DNA of 44,544 nt from assembly GCA_902772985.1 (NCBI GenBank), contig CACYCP010000005.1, forward strand, positions 1 through 44,544, written 5' to 3'. The position numbers and the translations under genes were made by a program. Position 1 is the stretch's first letter, and every line of letters begins with the position of its first letter. Under the pieces are notes generated by a model, which did no database searches, had not been told where the DNA came from, and saw only the letters and a program-made list of their open reading frames with translations. The DNA comes from an uncultured Bacteroidia bacterium (GTDB lineage Bacteria > Bacteroidota > Bacteroidia > Bacteroidales > UBA932). This document shows positions 25,635 to 34,134 of this stretch, piece after piece.

Positions 25635-26920
25635 TATTTTACATTGATAATGAAATAGTTCTTCTTACCCTTTTGGGCCAGGATGTAATGACCGTTCACA
25701 ATGTCCTCCTCCGTGACCATGGCGGCAATGTCCGTAACCTTGTCCTTGTTAATTGCGATTCCACCGCCCTGAATCATCTTGCGGGCCTCTCCCTTGGAAG
25801 GAAGGATACCGGTATGGACGGCCAGAAGGTCCATTACGTTGCAAGGCAGTTCGCCGCGTGACACATCGAAGGAAGGCACCTCACCGAAAACGTCCAGGAA
25901 GGTTTGCTCGTCCAGTTTTTTCAAGGCTTCCGAATTACCGCTGAACAGCATTCTGGAAGCCTCCAGGGCATTTTCGTAGGCGGCCTGGCCGTGGCACATA
26001 ATGGTCACTTCCTTAGCGAGGACCTTCTGCAACTTGCGCTGCCCGGGATCCTGACGATGCTCCTGGATGAGGGATTCGACAGTCTCGCGGTCCAGAAGGG
26101 TGAAAATCTTGATATAGCTTTCGGCATCGGCATCGGCCACGTTCAGCCAGAACTGATAGAAGACATAGGGTGAGGTGCGACGGGCATCAAGCCAGATATT
26201 TCCTTTTTCCGTCTTGCCGAATTTGGTGCCGTCGGCCTTGCGGATGAGGGGGCAGGTAAGGGCGAAAGCCTCGCCTCCGTCAATGCGGCGGATGAGTTCG
26301 TTGCCGGTGGTGATGTTTCCCCACTGGTCGCTGCCGCCGAACTGGAGGACGCAGCCCTTGTTCTTCCACAGCCAATAGAAATCGTAGCCCTGCATGAGCT
26401 GATAGCTGAATTCGGTGAAGGACATACCCTCGCTGGAATCCCTTGAGAGGCGCTTCTTCACGCTGTCTTTCGCCATCATATAATTGACCGTGATGTGCTT
26501 TCCGATGTCGCGGATGAAGTTGATGAAAGTATAATCCTTCATCCAGTCGTAATTGTTCACCAGTTCCGCCTTATTCGGGGCCGATGATTCGAAATCCAGG
26601 AAGCGTCCAAGCTGTGCCTTGATGCAGGCGACATTGTGGTTCAGGGTTTCCTCGTCCAGAAGGTTGCGTTCGGCGCTTTTCATGGAAGGATCCCCCACCA
26701 TGCCGGTGGCTCCGCCGACAAGGGCATAAGGCTTATGCCCGCAATTCTGGAAGTGCTTCAGTATCATTACACTTACCAGGTGGCCGATGTGTAAGGAATC
26801 GGCCGTGGGATCTATGCCGACATAGGCCGACTGAGGGCCCTCCATAAGTTTCTCTTCTGTTCCGGGCATGATATCCTGGATCATACCCCTCCAACGTAAT
26901 TCTTCTACAAAGTTTTTCAT
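25634..26920 (-). CDS. tyrS: Tyrosyl-tRNA synthetase
   Basis: A 428-aa class I synthetase charging tRNA-Tyr. The HIGH motif is [12 protein letters not shown] (about residues 42-53), the KMSKS-type loop is KFGKTEKGN (about 231-239), and a C-terminal S4 RNA-binding domain (about 355-428) contains [19 protein letters not shown]. The length is normal for the bacterial TyrRS group. It is the first gene of the five-gene leftward run. A possible -7 variant, TAAATTAG, lies at 26946-26939; the tRNA-Glu terminator is just upstream. Confidence 0.96.
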   Translation of the reverse strand: MKNFVEELRWRGMIQDIMPGTEEKLMEGPQSAYVGIDPTADSLHIGHLVSVMILKHFQNCGHKPYALVGGATGMVGDPSMKSAERNLLDEETLNHNVACIKAQLGRFLDFESSAPNKAELVNNYDWMKDYTFINFIRDIGKHITVNYMMAKDSVKKRLSRDSSEGMSFTEFSYQLMQGYDFYWLWKNKGCVLQFGGSDQWGNITTGNELIRRIDGGEAFALTCPLIRKADGTKFGKTEKGNIWLDARRTSPYVFYQFWLNVADADAESYIKIFTLLDRETVESLIQEHRQDPGQRKLQKVLAKEVTIMCHGQAAYENALEASRMLFSGNSEALKKLDEQTFLDVFGEVPSFDVSRGELPCNVMDLLAVHTGILPSKGEARKMIQGGGIAINKDKVTDIAAMVTEEDIVNGHYILAQKGKKNYFIINVK

Positions 26921-26966
26921 CGTAAAAATATTAACCCGCTAATTTACGCATTTTATGGCTAATAGC

Positions 26967-26999
26967 AAAACCCCTCCACATTGCTGCAGAGGGGTTTTT
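26967..26999 (-). terminator. Terminator of tRNA-Glu
   Basis: The inverted repeat AAAACCCCTC...GAGGGGTTTT (26967-26976 with 26989-26998), with a 12-nt loop, starts 2 nt after the tRNA. On the minus strand it ends in TTTT. A T run on the plus strand means it could also work in that direction, though no rightward gene ends here. Confidence 0.75.
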
Positions 27000-27000
27000 G

Positions 27001-27072
27001 TACTGGGTAGGAGAATCGAACTCCTATTGCGAGATTGAGAATCTCGAGTACTAACCGTTATACGAACCCAGC
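27001..27072 (-). tRNA. tRNA-Glu (anticodon CTC)
   Basis: 72 nt, a complete cloverleaf by hand folding: acceptor GCTGGGT/ACCCAGT (7 bp with G1.U72), D-arm GTAT/GTAC with an 8-nt loop, anticodon stem CGAGA/TCTCG with loop TTCTCAA (anticodon CTC, reading GAG), a 4-nt variable loop, T-arm AGGAG/CTCCT with loop TTCGATT, discriminator A. CCA is not encoded. It has its own consensus promoter 11 nt upstream and a terminator just downstream, so it is a single-gene unit in front of tyrS. Confidence 0.95.
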
Positions 27073-27083
27073 GGATTGGACTA

Positions 27084-27114
27084 CAAAGGTACGATATTTT
27101 TCGCAATCTGCAAA
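27084..27114 (-). promoter_or_regulatory. Promoter of tRNA-Glu (perfect -33/-7)
   Basis: The minus strand has TTTG (27114-27111), a 19-nt spacer and TACCTTTG (27091-27084), a full match to the Bacteroidota consensus. The -7 box is 11 nt before the tRNA 5' end. Confidence 0.85.
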
Positions 27115-27122
27115 TTTTATTT

Positions 27123-27130
27123 TATTTTTG
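27123..27130 (+). promoter_or_regulatory. -7 box of glmM
   Basis: TATTTTTG, an exact TAnnTTTG box, 16 nt before the glmM ATG and divergent from the tRNA-Glu promoter. Confidence 0.65.
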
Positions 27131-27146
27131 TACAAATAAGCGAATT

Positions 27147-28559
27147 ATGACTCTGATAAAATCCATCTCGGGCATTCGCGGAACCATTGGCGGAACTCCC
27201 TCCGAAGCCCTTACCCCTGTTGACATTGTCAAATTCACCGCAGCTTATGCGGCAACACTCCCCTCCCGTAAGCCTCAGCCGGAGGGCGATAAATATAAAA
27301 TCGTCGTCGGTAAGGACGCCCGCCTTTCCGGGGATATGGTAGAGCAGTTGGTGGTGGGAACCCTCATCGGCTGTGGAATTGACGTGGTCAAATGCGGCTT
27401 CGCATCAACTCCCACCACGGAAATGGCAGTGCTTTTCGCAAAGGCCGACGGCGGAATAATCATCACCGCCAGCCATAATCCCCGTCAGTGGAACGCACTT
27501 AAGCTCCTGAACGAGAAAGGTGAATTCCTTACGGCCGTCGAAGGCCAGGCTGTCCTGGACCTTGCCGCCAAGGAGGATTTCCACTTTGCCGAAGTTGACC
27601 AGCTTGGGACCGTGGAGGAAGAGGACTTTACCGACAAACACCTGGATGCCGTTCTGGCGCTGCCGGCGGTAGATGTCCAGGCCATCAGGGACGCCCACTT
27701 CACCGTGGTTGTCGATGCCATAAACAGCGTCGGCGGCATAATCATGCCCCGCCTGCTTAAACGCCTGGGTGTGAAGTGCATCGGCCTGAATTGCAACCCC
27801 ACGGGAGACTTCGCCCACAATCCGGAGCCGCTTCCCGCGAACCTGGTGGACCTTTGCGATACCGTAGTGCGCGAGAAAGCCGACCTTGGCATAAGCGTCG
27901 ATCCCGACGTCGACCGCCTGGCATTCATATGCGAAAACGGAGAAGCTTTCGTTGAAGAATATACGCTTGTCAGTGTGGCCGATTACCTTTGCTCCCTGGC
28001 AGAGAAAGAGGGCAAGCCCATCGCTACCGTTAGCAATCTTTCCTCGACCCGCGCACTTCGAGACGTGACGGAGGCTCACGGCGGAAAGTATTATGCGGCG
28101 GCAGTAGGCGAAGTGAACGTGACTACGAAGATGCACGAGGTGGGGGCTCTCATCGGCGGAGAGGGCAACGGCGGAGTCATTTATCCCGCAATCCACGCCG
28201 GGCGCGATGCGATGGTCGGGGTGGCTTTGTTCCTTAGCAATCTGGCTCACAAGGGGATGAAAGTAAGCGAGTTGAAGAAGACATATCCGCAGTATTTCAT
28301 TGCTAAGAACAAGATGCAGTTAAGCGATACGGCGCTCATAGACAAGATTCTCACCGAGCTCAAGAGAATTTACGCCGACGAGAACATTAACGATATCGAT
28401 GGCGTGAAGATTAATTTCGAGGCCGATAGGACTTGGGTGCACCTTCGCAAGTCCAATACCGAGCCCATCATCCGCATCTATTCCGAAGCTTCCACTCCGG
28501 AGGCGGCCGAAGCCCTGGGCAACAAGGTGATTGCAGTTGCGAATAAGATTATCGGCTGA
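27147..28559 (+). CDS. glmM: Phosphoglucosamine mutase
   Basis: A 470-aa alpha-D-phosphohexomutase, in Bacteroidota usually annotated GlmM: glucosamine-6-P to glucosamine-1-P on the way to UDP-GlcNAc for peptidoglycan and LPS. The phosphoserine loop is IITASHNPRQWNALKLLNEK (about residues 106-125), the metal loop DPDVDRLAF (about 253-261), and the sugar-binding GEGNGGV (about 341-347); a C-terminal phosphate-binding domain has RKSNTEPIIRIYSEA. The last base is shared with the start of a DUF1343 gene (TGATG). Phosphomannomutase activity cannot be excluded by sequence. Confidence 0.9.
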   Translation: MTLIKSISGIRGTIGGTPSEALTPVDIVKFTAAYAATLPSRKPQPEGDKYKIVVGKDARLSGDMVEQLVVGTLIGCGIDVVKCGFASTPTTEMAVLFAKADGGIIITASHNPRQWNALKLLNEKGEFLTAVEGQAVLDLAAKEDFHFAEVDQLGTVEEEDFTDKHLDAVLALPAVDVQAIRDAHFTVVVDAINSVGGIIMPRLLKRLGVKCIGLNCNPTGDFAHNPEPLPANLVDLCDTVVREKADLGISVDPDVDRLAFICENGEAFVEEYTLVSVADYLCSLAEKEGKPIATVSNLSSTRALRDVTEAHGGKYYAAAVGEVNVTTKMHEVGALIGGEGNGGVIYPAIHAGRDAMVGVALFLSNLAHKGMKVSELKKTYPQYFIAKNKMQLSDTALIDKILTELKRIYADENINDIDGVKINFEADRTWVHLRKSNTEPIIRIYSEASTPEAAEALGNKVIAVANKIIG

Positions 28560-29626
28560 TGTTCAGTTTCAGGACTACCTCGTTGGAGAACCAGCTGGAC
28601 AAGGCCTTGCTGTATGGCAAGGTGGGCTGTTTCTGCACCCAGAATTGCTGGGATACGTCTAAGGGCCGGTGGATGTACGAGCTTTTCCGGGAAAGGGGGA
28701 ATTTGCAAACTGTCTTTTCTCCTAGGGAGGCGGAACTTACGCCCGGCACCAACCATATAGCGTTTGATGCCGAAAGTTTGAGGGCGCTGGATGCCGTGGT
28801 GGTGGAGATACAGGATGTTGGAGTGCGTTATTTCAACTATACCAAGGACGTGATGCAGCTTATGGAGATGCTCCGTCTTCTGGACGACGAAGCGCCTTCG
28901 CTGTATATCGTAGATCACCTGAATCCTTCCGGAAGAGTGGTGGAAGGGAGCATTCCGGCCGTGGCCGGGGAAATGTTCGTTCCCAAAGTCGCCCATCGGC
29001 ACGGACTCACGCTGGGAGAACTTGTGAACCTTTATGCCGCCGAAATCGGGGCGAAGTTCCCCATCCATATCATATCGGCAATGGCTAGCAGCACCTCGAG
29101 GCAGCTGATGCCGTGGACCATTGCGCCTTCGTCCGATATCCCGGGTCTTTTCAGCTCCTATCTTTATAGCGGCGGCGGTCTTTGGAACAACACCAGCATC
29201 ACGCCCGGAATAGGCACCTCCAGACCATACGAATACATTGGCGCCCCCTTCGTGAAACCAATTCACCCTGAACTGCTTCCGCAGGCCGGTGGAGCCATGC
29301 TCAGGCCTTGTTCCTTCACTCCTGCCGCCGGGAAATACGCCGGGCAGCGCTGCTTCGGCTTCCAGATAATGCTAATTCCGGGAGAGCCCTACCACAGCCT
29401 CCTCCACACCCTGCACCTGATGCGATGGTTCAGGGAGCACTATTCGGCATTCGAGTTTGAGGAAGCCTTCTGGACCAAACTTTCCGACCCTGTCCTGGAG
29501 GCCTACCTGAAGGAAAGCATCAGTTTCGACGTGGTCCAGGAGCACGTGAAACTGGAAGAGCAGAAATGGATTCGGAAGGCCAAGCGTTACCTTCTGTATG
29601 ATGACCAGCCGTATAGAATGAAATAA
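28559..29626 (+). CDS. Divergent DUF1343 (NamZ-like) protein without signal peptide
   Basis: A 355-aa protein of the DUF1343 family, whose secreted founders are exo-beta-N-acetylmuramidases (NamZ, CAZy GH171). The family core is seen in VVVEIQDVGVRYFNYTKDVM, YIVDHLNPSGRVVEGS and LWNNTSITPGIGTSRPYEYI. Two features are odd: there is no signal peptide or lipobox, whereas NamZ is normally exported, and the N-terminal family motif FSPEHG appears here as FSPREAEL, losing the His-Gly. The start overlaps the glmM stop by one base, so translation is coupled. It could act on MurNAc-containing fragments in the cytoplasm or have changed function; both are inference. Confidence 0.82.
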   Translation: MFSFRTTSLENQLDKALLYGKVGCFCTQNCWDTSKGRWMYELFRERGNLQTVFSPREAELTPGTNHIAFDAESLRALDAVVVEIQDVGVRYFNYTKDVMQLMEMLRLLDDEAPSLYIVDHLNPSGRVVEGSIPAVAGEMFVPKVAHRHGLTLGELVNLYAAEIGAKFPIHIISAMASSTSRQLMPWTIAPSSDIPGLFSSYLYSGGGLWNNTSITPGIGTSRPYEYIGAPFVKPIHPELLPQAGGAMLRPCSFTPAAGKYAGQRCFGFQIMLIPGEPYHSLLHTLHLMRWFREHYSAFEFEEAFWTKLSDPVLEAYLKESISFDVVQEHVKLEEQKWIRKAKRYLLYDDQPYRMK

Positions 29627-29658
29627 TTTGGAATTCAAAAATTCTTTTTCTATCTTTG
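29627..29658 (+). promoter_or_regulatory. Promoter of rpmE (perfect -33/-7)
   Basis: TTTG (29627-29630), a 20-nt spacer and TATCTTTG (29651-29658), a full consensus match, 38 nt before the rpmE ATG. Confidence 0.85.
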
Positions 29659-29696
29659 CGGTCCAAAATTGTTGACAATTTAAGATTTTACGTAAA

Positions 29697-29948
29697 ATGA
29701 AGAAAGGAATCCATCCCGAAACCTACCGTCTTGTAGCTTTCAAGGATATGTCAAACGACACACTCTTCATCACCCGTTCCTGCGCCCCCTCCAAGGAGAA
29801 TATTACTGTGGAAGGCGTCGAGTACCCCCTGGTGAAGCTTGAGATTTCCAATACTTCCCATCCGTTCTATACGGGCAAGGTGAAGCTTGTGGACACCGCC
29901 GGTCGTGTGGATATGTTCTATCAAAGATACAAGAGCCGCAAAAAGTAA
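29697..29948 (+). CDS. rpmE2: 50S ribosomal protein L31 type B
   Basis: An 83-aa L31 that bridges the 50S central protuberance to the 30S head. It starts MKKGIHPETYRLVAFKDMSN and ends HPFYTGKVKLVDTAGRVDMFYQRY. The zinc-binding CxxC of type A L31 is absent (one isolated Cys in RSCAPS), which is the zinc-independent type B form usual in Bacteroidota. It is monocistronic, between a perfect promoter and a strong terminator. Confidence 0.95.
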   Translation: MKKGIHPETYRLVAFKDMSNDTLFITRSCAPSKENITVEGVEYPLVKLEISNTSHPFYTGKVKLVDTAGRVDMFYQRYKSRKK

Positions 29949-29972
29949 ATTTTGCAGCCTGAAGGTTGAAAA

Positions 29973-30005
29973 GCCGGCCGTCCCTTGGGACTCGCCGGTT
30001 TTTTT
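29973..30005 (+). terminator. Intrinsic terminator after rpmE
   Basis: CCGGC (29974-29978) pairs with GCCGG (29994-29998), extended by GTCCC/GGGAC across a TT loop, followed by seven T (29999-30005). Confidence 0.85.
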
Positions 30006-30036
30006 CTTATATTCGCAAAGAATAAAAACACTGGCC

Positions 30037-32160
30037 ATGAAAAAGTTACTTCCCCTTGCCATCCTTGTCTTGGCGTTCCTCCCCTCCTGCCTGAGAAAAG
30101 GCGATGACAGCCTTCCCAAAACCACTTTCCAAAGTAGTCAGCCATATCGTGGAACCATAGATACGCAAGCCGACGCAGTGATGGTTTACGGCGTTCACAA
30201 TCTGGAAGAAAGGCTAGCCTCCTGGAGGGAACGCGGTTACAGGACCGATTTCATGACAGGCATAGCCTGGGGAGGTTACCGGGATTATTTCCATGGGGAT
30301 TGGGACGGTAGCATTCATATGGAAGACGGCCAGATGGAGGCCTCCGGAGATACTATCTGGCATGGCCGCCACACTCCTTACATTGTTCCCAGCCTTAAAT
30401 ATCTGGAGTATTTCAAAAAGGAAGTGCTGAAACCTGTAATAGATGCTGGCGTAGAGGCCATTTATCTGGAAGAACCGGAATTCTGGGCAAGGGCCGGTTA
30501 CAGCGAAAGTTTCAAGAAAGAGTGGGAATTGTATTACGGCAGTCCCTGGCAGGATCAGGCTTCATCGCCGGAGGCCACATACCTGTCCAACAAACTTAAG
30601 TACCATCTGTATTACCGTGCCCTTGAGGAAGCCTTCAGCTATGCAAAAGAATATGGGAAAAGCCTTGGGAAGGACATTAAATGCTATGTTCCCACCCACT
30701 CGCTGCTGAACTATTCAATGTGGGAGATAGTGAGTCCGGAGGCCAGCCTTGCATCCATGGACTGCGTTGACGGATATATTGCCCAGGTGTGGACCGGCAC
30801 TTCCCGCTCCCCGGACTTCTACCGCGGCCTGAAGCGGGAAAGGGTGTTTGAAACTGCATTCCTGGAATATGCCTGTATGATTTCCATGACAGAACCCACG
30901 GGAAGGGATATCTGGCTCCTGACAGACCCCATAGAAGATGCAGTAAGGGACTGGAAGGACTATCACAGGAACTATCACGCCACTTTTACAGCCCAGCTGC
31001 TGTTTCCCAGCGTTAACAGATACGAGATAATGCCTTGGCCGGCACGCATTTACGAAAGGGAATATCCCGTTGCCCCTGGCAGCAAGGAACGCTCACGCAT
31101 ACCTTCGTTCTATGCCACGATGATGGGGATTATGATAGACGCCCTCCAACAGATGCCCAAGAGTAGTAACAAGGTGGACGGATCGCACGGAATCTCCGTC
31201 CTGATGGGCAATTCCCTCATGTTCCAGGGTTTCCCAAAGCACAACGGCTACGACGACCCACAGATGTCCAATTTCTTCGGCCTTGCAATGCCTGTCCTGA
31301 AATCGGGCATCCCGGTGGGAATAACTCATATAGAGAACCTTGCCTATCCCAAAAGCCTGAAAGACACAAAGGTGCTCCTGATGACATACTCAAATATGAA
31401 ACCTCTGGAGATGGATGCCCACACGGCCTTGGCCGATTGGGTAAACTCCGGCGGAGAGATTATTTACGTAGGGCGGGACGACGATCCCTTCCAGAATGTG
31501 CCGGAGTGGTGGAACAGCGGAACATACGCCTTCAGGACCCCGTCGGAGCATCTTTTCTCCCTGCTGGGAATTGCGCCCGACGCCCCCGAAGCGGCCTATC
31601 CCTGCGGCAAGGGCTGGCTTACGGTAATCAGGAAAGACCCGAAGGAATTCGCAATGGCCGAAAACGGCCCGGAGCAGCTTCTGACAGCAGTAGAGAGGCA
31701 TTTCGGCCCTCTTGAGAAAAAGAACTACCTTCTGCTGGAACGGGGGCCTTACGATATTGTAGCTGTAATGGACGAGTCGGTAAGCGACAAGCCCCTGCAA
31801 ATGGAGGGAAAGTATATAGACCTTTACGATCCCGCCCTTCCTGTTTATGATGGGATACAGATTGCACCCGGCACCCAGAAACTTCTGTACAATCTGGACC
31901 GGCGTCCCCTCGGAGCGAAAATCCTTGCTCAGGCAGCCCGCTCATTCAATGTCAAGAGCAAGCGTAAAAGCCTTAGCTACACAAGCAAAGGCCCTGATGG
32001 GGTATTGAACCGCTCCCGCATATCCCTGCCCAAGGAACCCGCCCAGGTAATTTGCAGTTCAAACGAAGCCAAGTGGGAATGGGACGAGGCGTCCAGGACC
32101 CTTTTATTGGAATTCCCGAACGCCCCGAACGGAGTAGAAGTGCAAATTAAATGGGACTGA
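30037..32160 (+). CDS. Secreted 707-aa lipoprotein, glycoside-hydrolase-like, family unknown
   Basis: A 707-aa lipoprotein (signal MKKLLPLAILVLAFLPSC, Cys18). I do not recognise a named family. Residues about 40-400 look like a TIM-barrel hydrolase: alternating strands and helices, an acidic cluster VEAIYLEEPEFW (Glu145, Glu146, Glu148), and aromatic-rich stretches (DGYIAQVWTGTSRSPDFY). Residues about 430-540 resemble the amidotransferase-like trimerisation domain of GH42 enzymes (LMTYSNMKPLEMDAHTALAD, WVNSGGEIIYVGRDDD). The C-terminal about 110 residues read as a beta-sandwich. I infer a surface or periplasmic glycosidase. The ATG at 30037 gives a clean signal peptide; TATATTCG at 30008-30015 (one mismatch) may be its -7 box. 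Confidence 0.75.
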   Translation: MKKLLPLAILVLAFLPSCLRKGDDSLPKTTFQSSQPYRGTIDTQADAVMVYGVHNLEERLASWRERGYRTDFMTGIAWGGYRDYFHGDWDGSIHMEDGQMEASGDTIWHGRHTPYIVPSLKYLEYFKKEVLKPVIDAGVEAIYLEEPEFWARAGYSESFKKEWELYYGSPWQDQASSPEATYLSNKLKYHLYYRALEEAFSYAKEYGKSLGKDIKCYVPTHSLLNYSMWEIVSPEASLASMDCVDGYIAQVWTGTSRSPDFYRGLKRERVFETAFLEYACMISMTEPTGRDIWLLTDPIEDAVRDWKDYHRNYHATFTAQLLFPSVNRYEIMPWPARIYEREYPVAPGSKERSRIPSFYATMMGIMIDALQQMPKSSNKVDGSHGISVLMGNSLMFQGFPKHNGYDDPQMSNFFGLAMPVLKSGIPVGITHIENLAYPKSLKDTKVLLMTYSNMKPLEMDAHTALADWVNSGGEIIYVGRDDDPFQNVPEWWNSGTYAFRTPSEHLFSLLGIAPDAPEAAYPCGKGWLTVIRKDPKEFAMAENGPEQLLTAVERHFGPLEKKNYLLLERGPYDIVAVMDESVSDKPLQMEGKYIDLYDPALPVYDGIQIAPGTQKLLYNLDRRPLGAKILAQAARSFNVKSKRKSLSYTSKGPDGVLNRSRISLPKEPAQVICSSNEAKWEWDEASRTLLLEFPNAPNGVEVQIKWD

Positions 32161-32859
32161 TTACTTCTTCTTAGCCTCAACAATGTTCTTCAAGGAAGGA
32201 GCAAGTCCTTTCCAGCAAGTTGCGCTGAGTGCGCCGCCAATGAGCGGAGCCACGATGAATACCCACAGATCCTTGAGGGCTGCGCCGCCTGCAAAGAGAG
32301 CGGGGCCGATGGAACGTGCAGGGTTCACGGAAGTGCCGGTGAGGTTGATGCACACCAGGTGAACCAGGATGAGCGTGAGGCCGATAGCGAGACCGGCAAA
32401 ATTACCGGCGCCATGCTTGGAATCGGTGCTGCCCAGCACAACCAGGACAAAAATGAAGGTGGCAATAACCTCCACAAGGCAAGCGCCCCATACACCGCCG
32501 GCATTTGCAACACCGTTGGCGCCAAGGCCTCCGGTAAGGTCCGGAGCAGCGACAACCTTAGTGAGCAAAAGAAGAACTGCACCGGCAACCACGCCACCGA
32601 TAATCTGGCCAACCCAGTAGCCGAAAGCGTCAAACCAGCTCATACGGCCGGAAAGGGCAACGCCAAGGGTGATGGCAGGATTGATGTGGCATCCGCTGAT
32701 TCCGCCAATGGTGTAGGCCATAGCCACAACTGAAAGGCCGAAAGCGATAGCGGTTCCCACTACGCCGGCCGGAGTGTTGCAGCCCAGAAACATGGCTGTA
32801 CCACAGCCCAGCAATGTAAGGACGAATGTCCCGATAGCTTCTGCAATGTATTTTCTCAT
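32161..32859 (-). CDS. aqpZ: Aquaporin Z-type MIP channel
   Basis: A 232-aa six-helix channel. Both NPA motifs are intact: SGCHINPAITLG (Asn60-Pro-Ala) and GTSVNPARSIGPA (Asn179-Pro-Ala-Arg182). The short loops and the T/S-V-NPARS context resemble water-selective AqpZ more than glycerol facilitator GlpF. No glycerol kinase or glpD is adjacent. It is monocistronic, reading from a TATATTTG box; its stop abuts the convergent 707-aa lipoprotein stop (32160/32161). Confidence 0.9.
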   Translation of the reverse strand: MRKYIAEAIGTFVLTLLGCGTAMFLGCNTPAGVVGTAIAFGLSVVAMAYTIGGISGCHINPAITLGVALSGRMSWFDAFGYWVGQIIGGVVAGAVLLLLTKVVAAPDLTGGLGANGVANAGGVWGACLVEVIATFIFVLVVLGSTDSKHGAGNFAGLAIGLTLILVHLVCINLTGTSVNPARSIGPALFAGGAALKDLWVFIVAPLIGGALSATCWKGLAPSLKNIVEAKKK

Positions 32860-32888
32860 AAATTTTAGATAATAAGGTTTAGTTTACG

Positions 32889-32896
32889 CAAATATA
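32889..32896 (-). promoter_or_regulatory. -7 box of aqpZ
   Basis: The minus strand reads TATATTTG, an exact box 29 nt before the aqpZ ATG, divergent from the esterase-cyd promoter. Confidence 0.65.
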
Positions 32897-32918
32897 CAAT
32901 TTCTTCTAAAAATATTTA

Positions 32919-32926
32919 TAACTTTG
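32919..32926 (+). promoter_or_regulatory. -7 box of the esterase-cydAB unit
   Basis: TAACTTTG, an exact TAnnTTTG box, 21 nt before the esterase ATG. No other box was seen before cydA, so this is probably the operon promoter. Confidence 0.62.
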
Positions 32927-32947
32927 TAAAGAATATATGAAAATCCC

Positions 32948-33883
32948 ATGATAGCGTGTAAATTTCTATGGATTATACCGGCACTGCTGCTGATTTCTTT
33001 AAAGGCCCAGGCCCAGGAGACCTATCAATATGCCCAGAGGGACACCTGCGCCCTTTACCTGGACATTTACAGGCCGGCCGATGGCGCCCCCACCAGCTTC
33101 GAGGGCCACAGGAAACCCGTCATCCTTTTCCTGTTCGGAGGAGGATTCATCAGCGGAAGCCGGGATGCCGGTTATTTTATGCACTGGTTCGATATTCTGA
33201 AAGAAAACGGCTACACTGTCGTTTCAATTGACTATCGGCTGGGAATGAAAGGCGTGAAAGTCAAGCATTCCCTCCCGGGTCTGTACAAAGCTTCCAAAGA
33301 TTTTTACAATGCGCAGCAGATTGGCGTGGAAGATGTTTTTTCGGCGGTGTCATACCTATGGGAAAACAGCGACGCCCTAGGTATAGACGCATCCAACATG
33401 GTGGTCTCCGGCAGTTCGGCCGGGGCAATAATCGCGCTTGCGAGCGTTTACGACATAGCCTGCGGACGAACGAAGGGGCTTCCGGCAGGCTTCCGCTTCA
33501 AGGGGGCAATGAGTTTTGCCGGAGCAATTGTCAGCATTGACGGTGCGCCGGACTGGAGGACTGAACCCAGTCCCCTCTTCCTCGCACACGGCACTGCCGA
33601 CAAGGCTGTCGCCTATAAAAGCCTTGGAGCATTCTCAAGGGGTATCTGGGGCAGTTCCTACATTGCCGGACAGATGCAAAAGAAGGGCTGGGACTGCTGC
33701 ATTCTGCGCATGAACGGACGCACTCACGACGTTGCCGCATACATGGCCGAACTTTGGCCCCAGGAAAAAGAATTCCTGGAAAAGAATGTTATGCAGGGGA
33801 TCGGACGCTCGCTTGACGCCAGCGTGGACGACCCCTCGCTGCCCAGCTGGGGAGAAATAAGCCTTGGAACTATTTATAAATAA
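32948..33883 (+). CDS. Secreted alpha/beta-hydrolase (esterase)
   Basis: A 311-aa secreted hydrolase: signal peptide 1-23 (ending SLKAQAQ). An HSL/carboxylesterase-like oxyanion segment FLFGGGFISGS (about 61-71) and the nucleophile elbow GSSAG (Ser157) are clear; Asp218 (HGTAD) and His260 (GRTHDVA) are the likely other triad members. Family members remove acyl or acetyl groups from sugars or lipids; the substrate is unknown. The stop is directly followed by the DUF4492 start (33883/33884), so it is the first gene of the cytochrome bd operon, an odd place for an esterase. Confidence 0.85.
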   Translation: MIACKFLWIIPALLLISLKAQAQETYQYAQRDTCALYLDIYRPADGAPTSFEGHRKPVILFLFGGGFISGSRDAGYFMHWFDILKENGYTVVSIDYRLGMKGVKVKHSLPGLYKASKDFYNAQQIGVEDVFSAVSYLWENSDALGIDASNMVVSGSSAGAIIALASVYDIACGRTKGLPAGFRFKGAMSFAGAIVSIDGAPDWRTEPSPLFLAHGTADKAVAYKSLGAFSRGIWGSSYIAGQMQKKGWDCCILRMNGRTHDVAAYMAELWPQEKEFLEKNVMQGIGRSLDASVDDPSLPSWGEISLGTIYK

Positions 33884-34123
33884 ATGGAGAAAAAAACCAA
33901 CATATTCGTCCGGATTTGGATTTTTTACAGGGATGCCTTCAAGAACATGACCTGGGGACGGCCACTTGTATGGCTCATTATACTGAAACTGTTCATCCTT
34001 TTTGCCATCCTGAGGGTATTTTTCTTCACTCCGGCTATGTCCGGACTTAGCGAAGACGAAAAAATAGAAGTTGTGGGAGAGAATCTCACAAAACCGCATA
34101 ACACTGATACACTTAACGATTAA
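33884..34123 (+). CDS. DUF4492 small membrane protein
   Basis: A 79-aa protein with one membrane helix (about 25-46, PLVWLIILKLFILFAILRVF) and the family sequence FYRDAFKNMTWGRPLVWLI. DUF4492 genes are found just upstream of cydAB in Bacteroidota and some Epsilonproteobacteria, so it is probably an accessory or assembly factor of cytochrome bd, perhaps analogous to CydX (inference from conserved position). It ends 11 nt before cydA. Confidence 0.9.
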   Translation: MEKKTNIFVRIWIFYRDAFKNMTWGRPLVWLIILKLFILFAILRVFFFTPAMSGLSEDEKIEVVGENLTKPHNTDTLND

Positions 34124-34134
34124 AACCTGATTTT

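Noticed and set aside
27001-27072. tRNA-Glu as an integration site
   Set aside because: No integrase, direct repeat of the tRNA 3' end or composition change is seen on either side.
27405-29266. Two long minus-strand frames opposite glmM and the DUF1343 gene (27405-28250 and 28478-29266)
   Set aside because: Both lie wholly antisense to recognised genes and show no domain.
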